Assembly: GCA_002702655.1 (NCBI GenBank) | Contig: PABB01000068.1 | Coordinates: 62,001-126,000, forward strand | Source of the DNA: Planctomycetaceae bacterium | GTDB taxonomy: Bacteria; Planctomycetota; Planctomycetia; Pirellulales; Lacipirellulaceae | DNA: 64,000 nucleotides | Direction: 5' to 3' | Part shown: positions 16,977-26,451 of the stretch, one piece after another | How positions within the stretch are numbered: position 1 is the stretch's first letter | Layout of the letters: each line of letters starts with the position of its first letter | The notes under the pieces: model-generated | Told to the model about the DNA's origin: nothing | Seen by the model: only the letters and a program-made list of their open reading frames with translations | The model's database searches: none | Position numbers and translations under genes: made by a program

Positions 16977-19559
16977 ATGATTGCGATGAAGACGCGCACC
17001 CTCTGCACAGTCACCTGGGCCCTGCTGGCTGTTGCCGCATCTGCTGCGATTGGGACGCCATTGTCGCACGCCGCCGCGCCGCGGCCCAACATCGTCTTCA
17101 TCATGGCCGACGATCTGGGCATCGGCGACCTGGGGGTGACTGGGCAACTGGCTCGCGCCGCCGCCAATTTGCCGGCCATCGCCACGCCCAATATCGACCA
17201 ACTGGCGAGCCAGGGGACGATGTTCACGCAGATGTATGCGGGCGCACCCATTTGCTCGCCGTCGCGGACATCGCTGCTCACCGGGTTTGAGACCCAGCAC
17301 ATTATCCGCGAAACGGTTACCGAAGAAGAACGGCTCCGCTCGGGCGCCATCGAGGACCGCACCTTTGGCCAAGTCCTGCAGGACGCCGGCTACGCGACCG
17401 GCATGTGGGGCAAGTGGCATGTCGGCGGGGTCGGCAATTCGATCAACGGGTCGATCACCGACTTTGGCGCCATTCCCACGCAGAAAGGCTTCGAGACCGC
17501 CTACGGCACGATGCTCGGCGGCTATCGCCCGGCCCTGCTCTGGGAGAACGACGGCCAGGGCGGCATGGTCAAGGTGCCCGGCAACTACCTGCCCGGCCAG
17601 TGGGCAGGTCCCGGGCAGTCCTACGAGTACAGCGAGGATATCACCACCCGGCATGCCGTCGACTACATCCGCGACAAGGCCGGTCAGGACCAACCGTTTG
17701 GCATGTACTACGCGTTTCACGCCCCCCACACGCCCCTGAACTGGTACGGTCAGAACGAGTACGCCGGCGAGCCCTGGCCCGACGTGTCGAAACACTATGC
17801 GTCGATGGTTTCTCAGCTCGATCGGCATGTGGGGATGATGATCGACGCATTGGAAGACCCCAACAACGACGGCGATACGTCCGACAGCGTCATGGACAAC
17901 ACGCTACTGATCTTCACCAGCGACAACGGCCCGCTGTGGGACGAGGGCACCGCAGGATTTCTCACGGAGTTCTTCGACAGCAACGGCGACTACCGGGGCC
18001 AAAAGACCAGCTTGCATGAAGCGGGGTCGCTGGTGCCGTTTATCGCCCGCTGGGACGGCGTGCTGCAGGCCGGCGGCGTCAACAGCAGCTTTGCCGGGTC
18101 GTTCGCCGACATGCTGCCCACCTTTGCCGAACTGGCGGGCGTCGAAGCTCCCGTCGGCATCGACGGCATTTCAATGGCCAGCGTGCTACTGGGCGAAGAC
18201 TCCGCCCCGCGGAGCGACGCCCAACTGTGGTCGTCGTACGTCAATTTCAGGGGCCTGGATCAAGCCGGCTACGCCGTGCGTCTGGGGGACTGGAAGCTGA
18301 TCCACCATCGCGATTCCCACATCGACGAGTTGTTCAACCTTGGCGCCGACCCGTACGAAGCGACGAATCTGTCCGGGTCCCGCAGCGACATTGTCGCGGC
18401 GCTGAAGGCGGTGGCCGCCGCGGAGGGAATGCTGGAAGAGCCGATGTTCGGCACGGACAATGCTAAGGCGCCCATCAACACCTACTTCGCCCAGTACAAA
18501 AACTGGGTCCCCAACGGCGATACCAATTTCAACACGGCCGTGAACTGGACGGGCGGGACGCAGTTCAACGCAACATCGTCGCCGGAGTCGCTCTACTGGA
18601 ACACCGGCCCGGCCAACAACTGGGTCGCCCACGTCGACAACACGCTCGACGGCACGCGCAATGCCTGGGTGACCGCCGATGCGGACGTGCTGGCGATGGA
18701 AATCGTCGGGTCCGCGGGAACGATGGCGGTGCACGTGTCGCCGGGGCGTACGCTGTCGGCGTACAACGGGGTGCGCGTGAAAGATCGCGGCGCCTTGCGA
18801 CTGGTGGGCGATGCGACGCTGCGCGTGGCGCGTAATGTCGAGATTCAGCAGGGCGGCCGTCTGGTCGGCGCCGGCACGATCACCGGCTGGCAGGAGCTGA
18901 TCGACGGCATCGCTGAGTTCGCCGACCAGGGGCTGCTGCAGCCCACAGTCATTAACTCCGGCGCGATCGAGATTTACGCCGGCACGAGCCCCGCCGCATT
19001 GGGCACGATGGTCATTGAGGGCGACTATCAGCAAACCGAGCACGGCGTGTTGCAGGTCGACTTGCAAGGCACTGCCAACGACCTGCTGGTTGTCGAGGGC
19101 CAAGCGAAGGTCGCCGGTTCCATTGCCGTCGCGTCGGGCCCGGGCGCCGCGCTGCCCGTGGCCGGAACGCAGCACACCGTGCTGGTCGCTGCTGAGGTCG
19201 TCGACGCCGGCTTCGGGCTCAGCGGTCCCGACGGGCGGCTCTTCGGCGCCTCGGTCGTGAACAACGATCAGTTGGTGCTGACCGCCTTGGCGATTCAGCC
19301 CGACTTCAGCCACGACGGGCTGGTCGACGCGGCCGATTTGGGCATTTGGCAGAGCAACTACGGCCAGGGCGGCCCGGCAGGCGACGCCGACGCCGACGCC
19401 GCAGTGAGCGGTTTGGACTTTCTCATCTGGCAAACCGTCGTGGGACGCACCGTGGCGACCAGCGTGGCGACCGTCCCCGAGCCGGCTGCGGCGGCCCTGG
19501 CTGTCGCTGGCATGATCGCGGCCGCCGCCGCTCGCCGGCGACGCCAAACACGCTCTTAG
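16977..19559 (+). CDS. secreted sulfatase (CSPSR type) with dockerin-like and PEP-CTERM tail
   Basis: An 860-residue arylsulfatase-like protein with a signal peptide (about 1-34), RPNIVFIMADDLGIGDLG, a canonical formylglycine motif C93-S-P-S-R-TSLLTG, GMWGKWHVG, HAPHTPLN and TSDNGP. After about residue 520 come beta-rich repeats, a dockerin-like region (DFSHDGLVDAADL, DADADAAVSGLDF) and PEP-CTERM (VPEPAAAALAVAG, then RRRRQ). It differs in subfamily from the minus-strand pair but shares their C-terminal design, so the three probably export to the same place and act on related sulfated glycans. A TTG at 16974 or an ATG at 16986 could also start it. Confidence 0.92.
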   Translation: MIAMKTRTLCTVTWALLAVAASAAIGTPLSHAAAPRPNIVFIMADDLGIGDLGVTGQLARAAANLPAIATPNIDQLASQGTMFTQMYAGAPICSPSRTSLLTGFETQHIIRETVTEEERLRSGAIEDRTFGQVLQDAGYATGMWGKWHVGGVGNSINGSITDFGAIPTQKGFETAYGTMLGGYRPALLWENDGQGGMVKVPGNYLPGQWAGPGQSYEYSEDITTRHAVDYIRDKAGQDQPFGMYYAFHAPHTPLNWYGQNEYAGEPWPDVSKHYASMVSQLDRHVGMMIDALEDPNNDGDTSDSVMDNTLLIFTSDNGPLWDEGTAGFLTEFFDSNGDYRGQKTSLHEAGSLVPFIARWDGVLQAGGVNSSFAGSFADMLPTFAELAGVEAPVGIDGISMASVLLGEDSAPRSDAQLWSSYVNFRGLDQAGYAVRLGDWKLIHHRDSHIDELFNLGADPYEATNLSGSRSDIVAALKAVAAAEGMLEEPMFGTDNAKAPINTYFAQYKNWVPNGDTNFNTAVNWTGGTQFNATSSPESLYWNTGPANNWVAHVDNTLDGTRNAWVTADADVLAMEIVGSAGTMAVHVSPGRTLSAYNGVRVKDRGALRLVGDATLRVARNVEIQQGGRLVGAGTITGWQELIDGIAEFADQGLLQPTVINSGAIEIYAGTSPAALGTMVIEGDYQQTEHGVLQVDLQGTANDLLVVEGQAKVAGSIAVASGPGAALPVAGTQHTVLVAAEVVDAGFGLSGPDGRLFGASVVNNDQLVLTALAIQPDFSHDGLVDAADLGIWQSNYGQGGPAGDADADAAVSGLDFLIWQTVVGRTVATSVATVPEPAAAALAVAGMIAAAAARRRRQTRS

Positions 19560-19666
19560 CCGGTCGCCGCACGGCCTCAACGGCCCTGGAGCCGGCGCCC
19601 GCCAGTTGCGCGGAATCAGGGGGTTTTCGCGCATCGCGGGGTCCTCACGCGCCGCGACATTTCGGC

Positions 19667-19672
19667 TACAAT
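19667..19672 (+). promoter_or_regulatory. possible -10 box upstream of purA
   Basis: TACAAT at 19667-19672 lies about 95 bp before the purA start codon. No good -35 box is found 16-18 nt upstream, so this is a weak call. Confidence 0.25.
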
Positions 19673-19764
19673 ACCGCGTTTGCGATGACGTGGGCCCAGC
19701 GTCCCACGTGCAGAGCCAGCCGTCGGCTCGCATTGCGGTGACATTCCAAGCGGAGGAGAAGTCC

Positions 19765-21081
19765 GTGCCCGGGACGTGTGTGATCGGCCTGCAGTGGGGC
19801 GACGAGGCCAAGGGGAAGATTGTCGACCTACTGACTGCCCGGCACGACGTGGTCGTGCGGTACCAGGGTGGCGCCAACGCCGGCCACACCGTGGTTCACG
19901 GCGGGCAGACCTACAAGCTGTCGCTGCTGCCCAGCGGCGTACTTACGCCGGGGGTGACCTGCGTCATTGCCGGCGGCGTGGTCTTCAACCCGGCCAAGGC
20001 GATCGAGGAACTCGACGAGCTGCTCGGCCGCGGCGTCGAGGATTGCGACAACCTGAAGCTCAGCGATCGGGTGCATGTGATCTTCCCCTGGCACTTTGCC
20101 GAGGACCGTGCGCTGGACCACAGCGCCGGCTCGACCGAGACGATCGGCACCACCGGTCGGGGGATCGGCCCGTGCTACCGCGACAAAGTCGGCCGGACCT
20201 ACGCCATGCGGCTGGGCGACCTGTATCGCCCCGGCGCCAAGGAGAAGATCGAGCAGATCACCGCGGCCAAAAACAAGCTGCTGGCGACCTTGCACGACGG
20301 GGACGACTTCGAGCCGCTCGACGCAGCGGCGATCTACGAGCAGTACAAGGCGTTCGCCGACCGGCTCGAGCCGTACGTCTGCGACACGACCGAGTACCTG
20401 CTGACGGCGGCCGAGGCGGGTCGAAACATTCTGTTCGAGGGCGCCCAGGGCGCACTGCTCGACGTGGATCACGGCACCTACCCGTACGTGACCAGCAGCA
20501 ACTCCAGCGGCGTGGGCGTGTCGAACGGCTCGGGGCTGCCCGCCAAGTACGTCAACCACGTCATCGGCATCGTCAAAGCGTACAGCACCCGCGTCGGGGG
20601 CGGGCCCTTCCCCACCGAGCAGGACAACGACATCGGGCAGAAAATCCGTGACGCCGGCAACGAGTACGGCACCGTGACCAAGCGCCCGCGTCGGTGCGGC
20701 TGGCTCGACGCAGTGGCGATCCGCTACACGTCGCGGCTGAGCGGCGTCGACTCGATCTGTGTGATGCTGTTGGACGTGCTCAGCGGGTTCGACGAGTTGA
20801 AGATCTGCACCGAGTACGAAATCGACGGCCAGCGCACCAACGTCTTCCCCAGCCATGTCGATGACCTGCGCAAGGCCAAGCCGGTTTATGAAACGGTCCC
20901 CGGCTGGAGCGAGGACGTCACGGGGGCCCGCACGCTGGACGACCTGCCCGCTGCCGCCCGAGCCTACCTGGACCGCATCGCCGAACTTGTCGGCGTGCCG
21001 GTGGAGATGGTGTCCGTGGGCCCCGACCGCGACGCGACGATTCCCACGGAGTACCGCGGCGTGTTGGCGGCGGCCCAGTGA
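19765..21081 (+). CDS. purA: adenylosuccinate synthetase
   Basis: A 438-residue enzyme that joins IMP and aspartate with GTP in the first committed step to AMP. The N-terminal IGLQWGDEAKGK (GTP loop with the catalytic Asp), GGANAGHT, the IMP-binding STETIGTTGRGIGPCYRDK and GVGVSNGSGLPAKYV region and the GTP-recognising C-terminus are all present. The start is the GTG at 19765: it sits six bases after a strong GGAGGAG ribosome binding site and gives the family N-terminus, whereas upstream ATGs would add 53 unrelated residues. Confidence 0.95.
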   Translation: MPGTCVIGLQWGDEAKGKIVDLLTARHDVVVRYQGGANAGHTVVHGGQTYKLSLLPSGVLTPGVTCVIAGGVVFNPAKAIEELDELLGRGVEDCDNLKLSDRVHVIFPWHFAEDRALDHSAGSTETIGTTGRGIGPCYRDKVGRTYAMRLGDLYRPGAKEKIEQITAAKNKLLATLHDGDDFEPLDAAAIYEQYKAFADRLEPYVCDTTEYLLTAAEAGRNILFEGAQGALLDVDHGTYPYVTSSNSSGVGVSNGSGLPAKYVNHVIGIVKAYSTRVGGGPFPTEQDNDIGQKIRDAGNEYGTVTKRPRRCGWLDAVAIRYTSRLSGVDSICVMLLDVLSGFDELKICTEYEIDGQRTNVFPSHVDDLRKAKPVYETVPGWSEDVTGARTLDDLPAAARAYLDRIAELVGVPVEMVSVGPDRDATIPTEYRGVLAAAQ

Positions 21082-21090
21082 ATTGAAATA

Positions 21091-21203
21091 GAACGCGGAT
21101 ATTCGCGGGTTGGGCGGATGACCGCGGGTCAGGAATCGGTAGCACTCACACACCCATCTCACTCTCCGCGTTGCTCCGCCTAACCAGCGTCCATCCGCGT
21201 CCC
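21091..21203. repeat. inverted pair of decamer-phased arms between purA and uppS
   Basis: The left arm (21091-21130) carries a GCGG word at 10-, 9- and 10-nt spacing; the right arm (21161-21203) carries the complementary CCGC words at about 10-nt spacing. The two arms are broadly complementary to each other over some 40 nt around a 30-nt centre. Similar to the ATCCTG and CACAGAG arm pairs elsewhere. Confidence 0.6.
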
Positions 21204-21235
21204 ATTCGTTCTCGTTGCCCCTCACCGACTCAGCC

Positions 21236-21988
21236 GTGACCTCAACCCAGGCCATCCCCGAATCGCTCGCCGCGGTCCCCCGCGATCGCTGGCCGCGGCA
21301 TATTGCCATCATCATGGACGGCAACGGGCGGTGGGCGCAACGGCAGGATTTGCCGCGGATCGAGGGGCACCGCCGCGGCGTGGCCAGCGTCCGCCGCACG
21401 ACCGAGGAAGCCGCCCGGCTGGGGATCGAGCAGCTCACGCTGTACTGCCTGAGCAGCGAGAACTGGAAACGCCCGCAGCAGGAAATCGATTTCCTGATGC
21501 ACCTGCTCGAGCAGTACATGATCGAGGAACGCACCACGATCATGGATAACAACCTGCGGGTGCGGATGATCGGCCGCCGCGACGGGATTCCCGAGCAGGT
21601 CCTCAACGAACTCGACAAGACAGTCGAAATGAGCGCCGCCAACAGCGGCATGTGGCTGAACCTGGCAATCAACTACGGCGGCCGGGCCGAGTTGGTCGAC
21701 GCGGTGCGCAGCATCGCCGCCGACGCGGCCGCGGGCGTGCTCGCGCCCGATGCCATCGACGAGGCGACGGTTGCCAACCGACTGTATACCGCCGGGCTGG
21801 CCGACCCGGATCTGCTGATCCGCACGGCCAGCGAGATGCGCATCAGCAACTTTCTGCTGTGGCAAATCAGCTACGCCGAAATCTGGGTCACCGACCGCTG
21901 CTGGCCCGAGTTCGACGAGGCGGCGCTGCACGAGGCGATTGCGGAATTCGCCAGGCGCAACCGCAAGTTCGGCGGACTCAACGGATAG
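21236..21988 (+). CDS. uppS: isoprenyl transferase (undecaprenyl diphosphate synthase)
   Basis: A 250-residue cis-prenyltransferase that makes the C55 lipid carrier for cell-wall and polysaccharide synthesis. HIAIIMDGNGRWA carries the catalytic Asp (D28), EGHRRG, TLYCLSSENWKRP, and the C-terminal RTASEMRISNFLLWQISYAE motif that binds isopentenyl diphosphate are intact. I use GTG at 21236; a TTG at 21215 is an alternative seven codons upstream. It is followed after 8 bp by cdsA, the common bacterial order. Confidence 0.93.
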   Translation: MTSTQAIPESLAAVPRDRWPRHIAIIMDGNGRWAQRQDLPRIEGHRRGVASVRRTTEEAARLGIEQLTLYCLSSENWKRPQQEIDFLMHLLEQYMIEERTTIMDNNLRVRMIGRRDGIPEQVLNELDKTVEMSAANSGMWLNLAINYGGRAELVDAVRSIAADAAAGVLAPDAIDEATVANRLYTAGLADPDLLIRTASEMRISNFLLWQISYAEIWVTDRCWPEFDEAALHEAIAEFARRNRKFGGLNG

Positions 21989-21996
21989 GGTTTGCC

Positions 21997-22905
21997 GTGC
22001 TGCGTTGGCGATTGCTTATCGGCACGATCGTGGTGGCGGCCCTCGCGGGGTTGTGCTGGCTCGATGCGCATGCGGCCCGGCCGGGCATGTATCTGGCGCC
22101 GCTGGCGCTGGGGGCCAGTTTGCTGGCCGCGGGCGAGATCATCCGCCTGGGCAAAGCGCGCGGCGTGGAGCCGATTGGAGCGGCCGTGTATCTGGCCGCG
22201 GCGCTGCCGGTCGCAGCGTCGAGTGCGCCGGTGTTCGTCGACAGCATCGGTATGAAGACGGACGCCGTGGCCGGCGTCGCCAATATGGCGCAACTGGGGT
22301 GGTTGGCCGCGGGGTTGATTGCGGGGCTGGTCGTGGCCTTATTGGCCGAGATGCGGCGGTTCGACGAACCCGGTCGCGCCGGCGCGAGTCTGGCTTTGGC
22401 AACGCTCGCGGTGTTGTACGTCGGCGGGTTGGTCGGCATGCTCGTGCAGCTGCGGCTGGTGCGCGGCGTCACGGGTCCGCTGGGGCTGGCGCCGTTGGCG
22501 ACCATGATCGCGGCGGTCAAGCTGAGCGACACCTGCCAATATTTCGTCGGCAAGAGCGTCGGCCGCACAAAGTTGGCGCCGCGCCTGTCGCCTGGAAAAA
22601 CCTGGGAGGGCACGCTGGGCGGCATCGGCCTCGCGGTGGTCCTCATCGCCGTCACCATGCCGCTGCTGGTGGACGAAGGCAGCTTCGTGTTCACCCGCGC
22701 ACTGCGTTGGGGCGCGTACGCGCTGGCGGTGGCCATTGCCGGGCTGCTGGGCGATTTGGGCGAGTCGCTGCTCAAGCGGGACGCGCAGGTGAAAGATTCC
22801 AGCGACTGGCTGCCGGGGTTCGGCGGCGTGCTGGATATGCTCGATTCGCTGCTGCTGGCCGCGCCCGTGGCCTACCTGTGCTGGGCGGCGGGGCTGCTCG
22901 CGTAG
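21997..22905 (+). CDS. cdsA: phosphatidate cytidylyltransferase
   Basis: A 302-residue membrane enzyme that makes CDP-diacylglycerol from CTP and phosphatidate. About eight hydrophobic segments are visible. The family signature is recognisable near the C-terminus as SLLKRDAQVKDSSDWLPGFGGVLDMLDS, which differs from consensus where HGG and DR are expected (here FGG and DM). The GTG at 21997 is eight bases after the uppS stop, so the two are likely co-transcribed. Confidence 0.88.
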   Translation: MLRWRLLIGTIVVAALAGLCWLDAHAARPGMYLAPLALGASLLAAGEIIRLGKARGVEPIGAAVYLAAALPVAASSAPVFVDSIGMKTDAVAGVANMAQLGWLAAGLIAGLVVALLAEMRRFDEPGRAGASLALATLAVLYVGGLVGMLVQLRLVRGVTGPLGLAPLATMIAAVKLSDTCQYFVGKSVGRTKLAPRLSPGKTWEGTLGGIGLAVVLIAVTMPLLVDEGSFVFTRALRWGAYALAVAIAGLLGDLGESLLKRDAQVKDSSDWLPGFGGVLDMLDSLLLAAPVAYLCWAAGLLA

Positions 22906-23020
22906 CACGGCCCGGTTGTCGAACCCTCGCCCAATTGGCGCATTCGGCATAAACTACACTCTCGCAAGAGGTTGCAGTCCCCGGCCCGGTCCGCCGTGGC
23001 ATGGCGACCCGGCAATTGGG

Positions 23021-23026
23021 TATAGT
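23021..23026 (+). promoter_or_regulatory. possible -10 box upstream of phoH
   Basis: TATAGT stands out in an otherwise GC-rich gap about 85 bp before the phoH ATG. A matching -35 box is not convincing. Confidence 0.25.
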
Positions 23027-23108
23027 TTGAGAGTTGACTCGCCGCCCGCACCTCGTCGCGGGCGCCTCCCGCTGAATCTGGCGACGGCCGATTGGCCGTC
23101 GTGAATGG

Positions 23109-24044
23109 ATGATTGAAGCTTCGATCCCCGGCGGCAGTGCCGAAGACCTGACGCTGCTGCTGGGCGCCAAAGATCAGCACCTGCGGTTGATTCGCGAGTC
23201 GATTCCCGCCGCCAAGGTCGTCACCCGCGACGGCAAGATCGTCGTTCGCGGCGATGAAGAGGCGGTGCTCAAAGCGACGGCCGTGCTGGAAGAGCTGCGC
23301 GGATTGATCGGCCGCAACGGCCCGCTCGACTCGCACCAAGTGTCGCAGATCATCAATCGCGTGACAGGCGTGACGGTCTCGCCCGCCTCGGCGCCAATCG
23401 ATGTGCGCAACGGCCGGCGGATCCGCCCCCGCACGCCGGGCCAAAGCGACTACGTCGACGCCATTCGCGACGCCGAGCTGGTGTTCTGCACGGGCCCGGC
23501 CGGCACCGGCAAGACCTACCTGGCGGTGGCCACGGCGGTCGAGGCGCTCCGCGAGCAGCGCATTCGCAAAATCGTGCTGGTCCGCCCCGCGGTCGAAGCG
23601 GGCGAGAGCCTCGGCTTCCTACCCGGCGACTTGCAAGCCAAAATCAACCCGTACCTGCGACCGCTGCTGGACGCGCTGCGCGAAATGTTCGACGCCGAGC
23701 AGGTCCGCCGCTACATGGACGACGACGTGATCGAGGTCGTGCCGCTGGCGTACATGCGCGGCCGCACGCTGAACAACGCGTTCATCATCATGGACGAAGC
23801 GCAGAATACGACCGTGCCGCAGATGAAAATGTTCCTGACCCGCATGGGCGAAGGCTCGCGGGTCGTGGTTTCGGGCGACATCTCGCAGATCGACCTGCCC
23901 CCGCACACCCGCAGCGGGCTGGTCGACGCGGTCGCCCGGCTGGAGCACATCGACGGATTCAAACTGGTGCGTCTGACCGGCAGCGACATTGTGCGTCATC
24001 GGTTGGTCCAAGAAATTGTCAAAGCCTACGAGGACGAGAAATAG
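23109..24044 (+). CDS. ybeZ: PhoH family ATPase
   Basis: A 311-residue PhoH-like protein. The N-terminal part carries a KH-like RNA-binding segment (LRLIRESIPAAKVVTRDGKIVVRG), then Walker A GPAGTGKT, the conserved EAGESLGFLPGDLQAKINPYLRP block, Walker B FIIMDEAQN and sensor SGDISQIDLP. PhoH (YbeZ) works with the endoribonuclease YbeY in RNA maturation, and ybeY is two genes downstream, so this is the classic phoH-pgpH-ybeY-corC arrangement. Confidence 0.93.
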   Translation: MIEASIPGGSAEDLTLLLGAKDQHLRLIRESIPAAKVVTRDGKIVVRGDEEAVLKATAVLEELRGLIGRNGPLDSHQVSQIINRVTGVTVSPASAPIDVRNGRRIRPRTPGQSDYVDAIRDAELVFCTGPAGTGKTYLAVATAVEALREQRIRKIVLVRPAVEAGESLGFLPGDLQAKINPYLRPLLDALREMFDAEQVRRYMDDDVIEVVPLAYMRGRTLNNAFIIMDEAQNTTVPQMKMFLTRMGEGSRVVVSGDISQIDLPPHTRSGLVDAVARLEHIDGFKLVRLTGSDIVRHRLVQEIVKAYEDEK

Positions 24045-24047
24045 AGA

Positions 24048-24137
24048 GTCATTTGTCCGTCGTCCGTTGTCAGTCGTGCGCGAAATGCGCTCCAACAGCT
24101 GGCCACGGACCACTGACGACTGACAACTGACCACCCA
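24048..24137. repeat. inverted pair of heptanucleotide arrays between phoH and pgpH
   Basis: Left arm (24048-24075): GTCATTT, GTCCGTC, GTCCGTT, GTCAGTC. Right arm (24103-24137): CCACGGA, CCACTGA, CGACTGA, CAACTGA, CCACCCA. Both keep exact 7-nt phase and are largely complementary. The right arm ends 4 bp before the pgpH start codon. Confidence 0.75.
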
Positions 24138-24141
24138 CGCC

Positions 24142-26418
24142 ATGTCCAACGCCCCCCAAAAACGAACTCGCCAGCAACGCGTGGCGGCCGTCGAACTGCC
24201 GCCCGGCACGTGGGCGATGCTGCTGGCCAACCTGCAGCGCGGCGGCGTGCTGCTGCGGATGGCGCTGGCCGGGCTGGCGGCGCTGTTCCTATGGGGATTC
24301 TCGCAAAGCTGGGACCCGCCGTTCGAGTACCGCGCGGGCGAAACGCCGATTCGCGACGTGATCGCCCGGGTCGACTTCACGCAGCCCGACCCCGAAGCCA
24401 CGCGGGAAGCCAAAGAACAAGCCCGCAAGCTGGCGATTGCCGTCTACGACCAGGATCCGAAGCCGATCACGCAGCTCCGCGCTCAACTTCGCAGCGAGAT
24501 CGGCAAACTGCTGGTGGCGACCCAGTACGACGAGGTTGACTACGATCTGTGGCAGCAGTTTCAGCCGACGCCCGCGGCCGGCACGCCCGACCCCACCGAC
24601 GAGGAGTTGGCGGCCCAGTTCGAGCGGTTCCGCGAGGCGCTCTCGGACGAGAAATCGTTGGAGGAGTTCTACGCCAAGCTGGGCGAGGCGATGGCGCCGC
24701 TGGAGCAGTGGGGCGTCATGGAGGCGCTGCCGCCGCAGCACGACGCCAACGCCGAGAAGATCAGCATCCGCACCCCCGAATCCGAGTCGGTCGAAGCCAC
24801 GCGCAACGTGTCCGACGTGCTGATGAACGAGGCCACGGGCCGCCTGCAGCAGGCGCTCAACGAGAAACTGCCGTCGCTTGATATCGCACAGCGAGTGTAC
24901 GCGTGGCTGGCGCCGCGGCTGCGGGAGACGAAATCGACGCTCACGCTCAACCCCGACGCCACGCGGGCCGCCCAGGACGCAGCCGCCGAGGCGACGCCCG
25001 AGCAAACCAAGCCGTACTTCGCCGGCCAGAACGTGTTGGCCAAGGCGGGCGACCCGCTCACCGCCGATCAGATCAAACTGCTGCGCGACGAACACGACGC
25101 CTTGCTTGCCCAACGGACGTGGGGGCAGCGGCTGCGACGTTCGCTGTCTGTGATGGGCATGTTTGTGGCGCTGTACACGCTGTGCGGATTCTACTGCTAC
25201 CACCGCGAGCGGCGCGTGCTCGCCGACCTGTACCGCTTTTGCGTGCTGCTGGCGGTGGCCACCGCGGCCATCGCGCTGGGCAAGATTATCTGCCAGCAGA
25301 GTTGGGGCGCCGACGTCATTCCGCTGTTGCTGTTCGGCATGATCGTGGCCATCGCCTACCAGCAGGAAATGGCGCTGCTGCTGACCGCCAGCGCGACGCT
25401 GGCCCTGGTCGTAATTTCGGGGCACGAGTTCCCCCAGGCGCTGGTGCTGATGGCCACGTGCGCCGGCGCGATCCTGGTGCTGCAGCAAGTGCGCACCCGC
25501 ACCAAGCTGCTGACCGTGGGGTTCACGGCGGCGGTCGTGGGGTTCTTCACGACGCTGGGCGTCGGCACGTTGTATGCCCAGGATTTCTCGCTCACCGTGC
25601 AGGACGGCCTGTGGTTGATGGTGTGGTCGGTGATCGCCGGCTCGCTGATGACGGTGCTGCTGCCCAGCATCGAGAAGGTGTTCCAGGTTCAAACCGATTT
25701 GAGCCTGATGGAACTGGGCGACCCGGCGCACCCGCTGCTGCAGGAACTGATCCGCCGCGCCCCCGGCACGTACAACCACTCGATCACCGTGGCCGCACTG
25801 GCCGAAACGGCGGCCGATGCGATCGGCGCCCGCGGGCTGCTGGTCCGCGTAGGGGCGTACTTCCACGACATCGGCAAGATGCTCAAGCCGGGCTACTTTA
25901 TCGAGAACCAGTCGCAGGGCGACAACCGCCACGACGCGCTGATGCCGGCGATGAGCACGCTGGTGATCATCGCCCACGTGAAAGACGGCGCCGACCTCGC
26001 GCGCCAGAACAAGTTGCCCGAGTCGATCATCGATTTCATCCAGCAGCACCACGGCACGACGTTGGTCGAGTATTTCTATCGCCAGGCCAGCCAGAAGAAG
26101 AGCCAGGAAGATCCCGGTGGCGGCGAGGTCGACGAGAGCTCGTTCCGCTACCCCGGCCCGAAGCCGCAGTCGCGCGAGGCGGGCGTGCTGATGCTGGCCG
26201 ACGCGGTCGAAAGCGCCAGCCGCGTGCTGAAAGAGCCGACCCCCTCGCGAATCGAGACGCTGGTCGAGGACCTGTCGCGCAAGCGGCTTTTGGACGGCCA
26301 GTTCGACGAAAGCGGACTGACGCTGGAAGAAGTCCGCAAAATCGGCGACAGCTTGGTAAAATCGCTGACCGCCGTCTACCATGGACGAGTGAAGTACCCG
26401 GATCAAGAAACCGCCTAG
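24142..26418 (+). CDS. pgpH: 7TM receptor with intracellular HD hydrolase, PgpH-like
   Basis: A 758-residue membrane protein: one N-terminal membrane helix (about 36-54), a large extracytoplasmic part (about 55-325, 7TMR-HDED domain), seven closely spaced helices (about 330-510) and a cytoplasmic HD domain. The HD motif is in YFHDIGKMLKPGYF, with further metal ligands in HDAL, HH and the region near QQHHGTTLVEYFY. Proteins of this type hydrolyse cyclic di-AMP in Firmicutes; in planctomycetes that role is inferred. It lies between phoH and ybeY, as in many bacteria. Confidence 0.9.
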   Translation: MSNAPQKRTRQQRVAAVELPPGTWAMLLANLQRGGVLLRMALAGLAALFLWGFSQSWDPPFEYRAGETPIRDVIARVDFTQPDPEATREAKEQARKLAIAVYDQDPKPITQLRAQLRSEIGKLLVATQYDEVDYDLWQQFQPTPAAGTPDPTDEELAAQFERFREALSDEKSLEEFYAKLGEAMAPLEQWGVMEALPPQHDANAEKISIRTPESESVEATRNVSDVLMNEATGRLQQALNEKLPSLDIAQRVYAWLAPRLRETKSTLTLNPDATRAAQDAAAEATPEQTKPYFAGQNVLAKAGDPLTADQIKLLRDEHDALLAQRTWGQRLRRSLSVMGMFVALYTLCGFYCYHRERRVLADLYRFCVLLAVATAAIALGKIICQQSWGADVIPLLLFGMIVAIAYQQEMALLLTASATLALVVISGHEFPQALVLMATCAGAILVLQQVRTRTKLLTVGFTAAVVGFFTTLGVGTLYAQDFSLTVQDGLWLMVWSVIAGSLMTVLLPSIEKVFQVQTDLSLMELGDPAHPLLQELIRRAPGTYNHSITVAALAETAADAIGARGLLVRVGAYFHDIGKMLKPGYFIENQSQGDNRHDALMPAMSTLVIIAHVKDGADLARQNKLPESIIDFIQQHHGTTLVEYFYRQASQKKSQEDPGGGEVDESSFRYPGPKPQSREAGVLMLADAVESASRVLKEPTPSRIETLVEDLSRKRLLDGQFDESGLTLEEVRKIGDSLVKSLTAVYHGRVKYPDQETA

Positions 26419-26451
26419 CCGCCCCCATTCTTCTCGCCTCACGCGCCGCCC

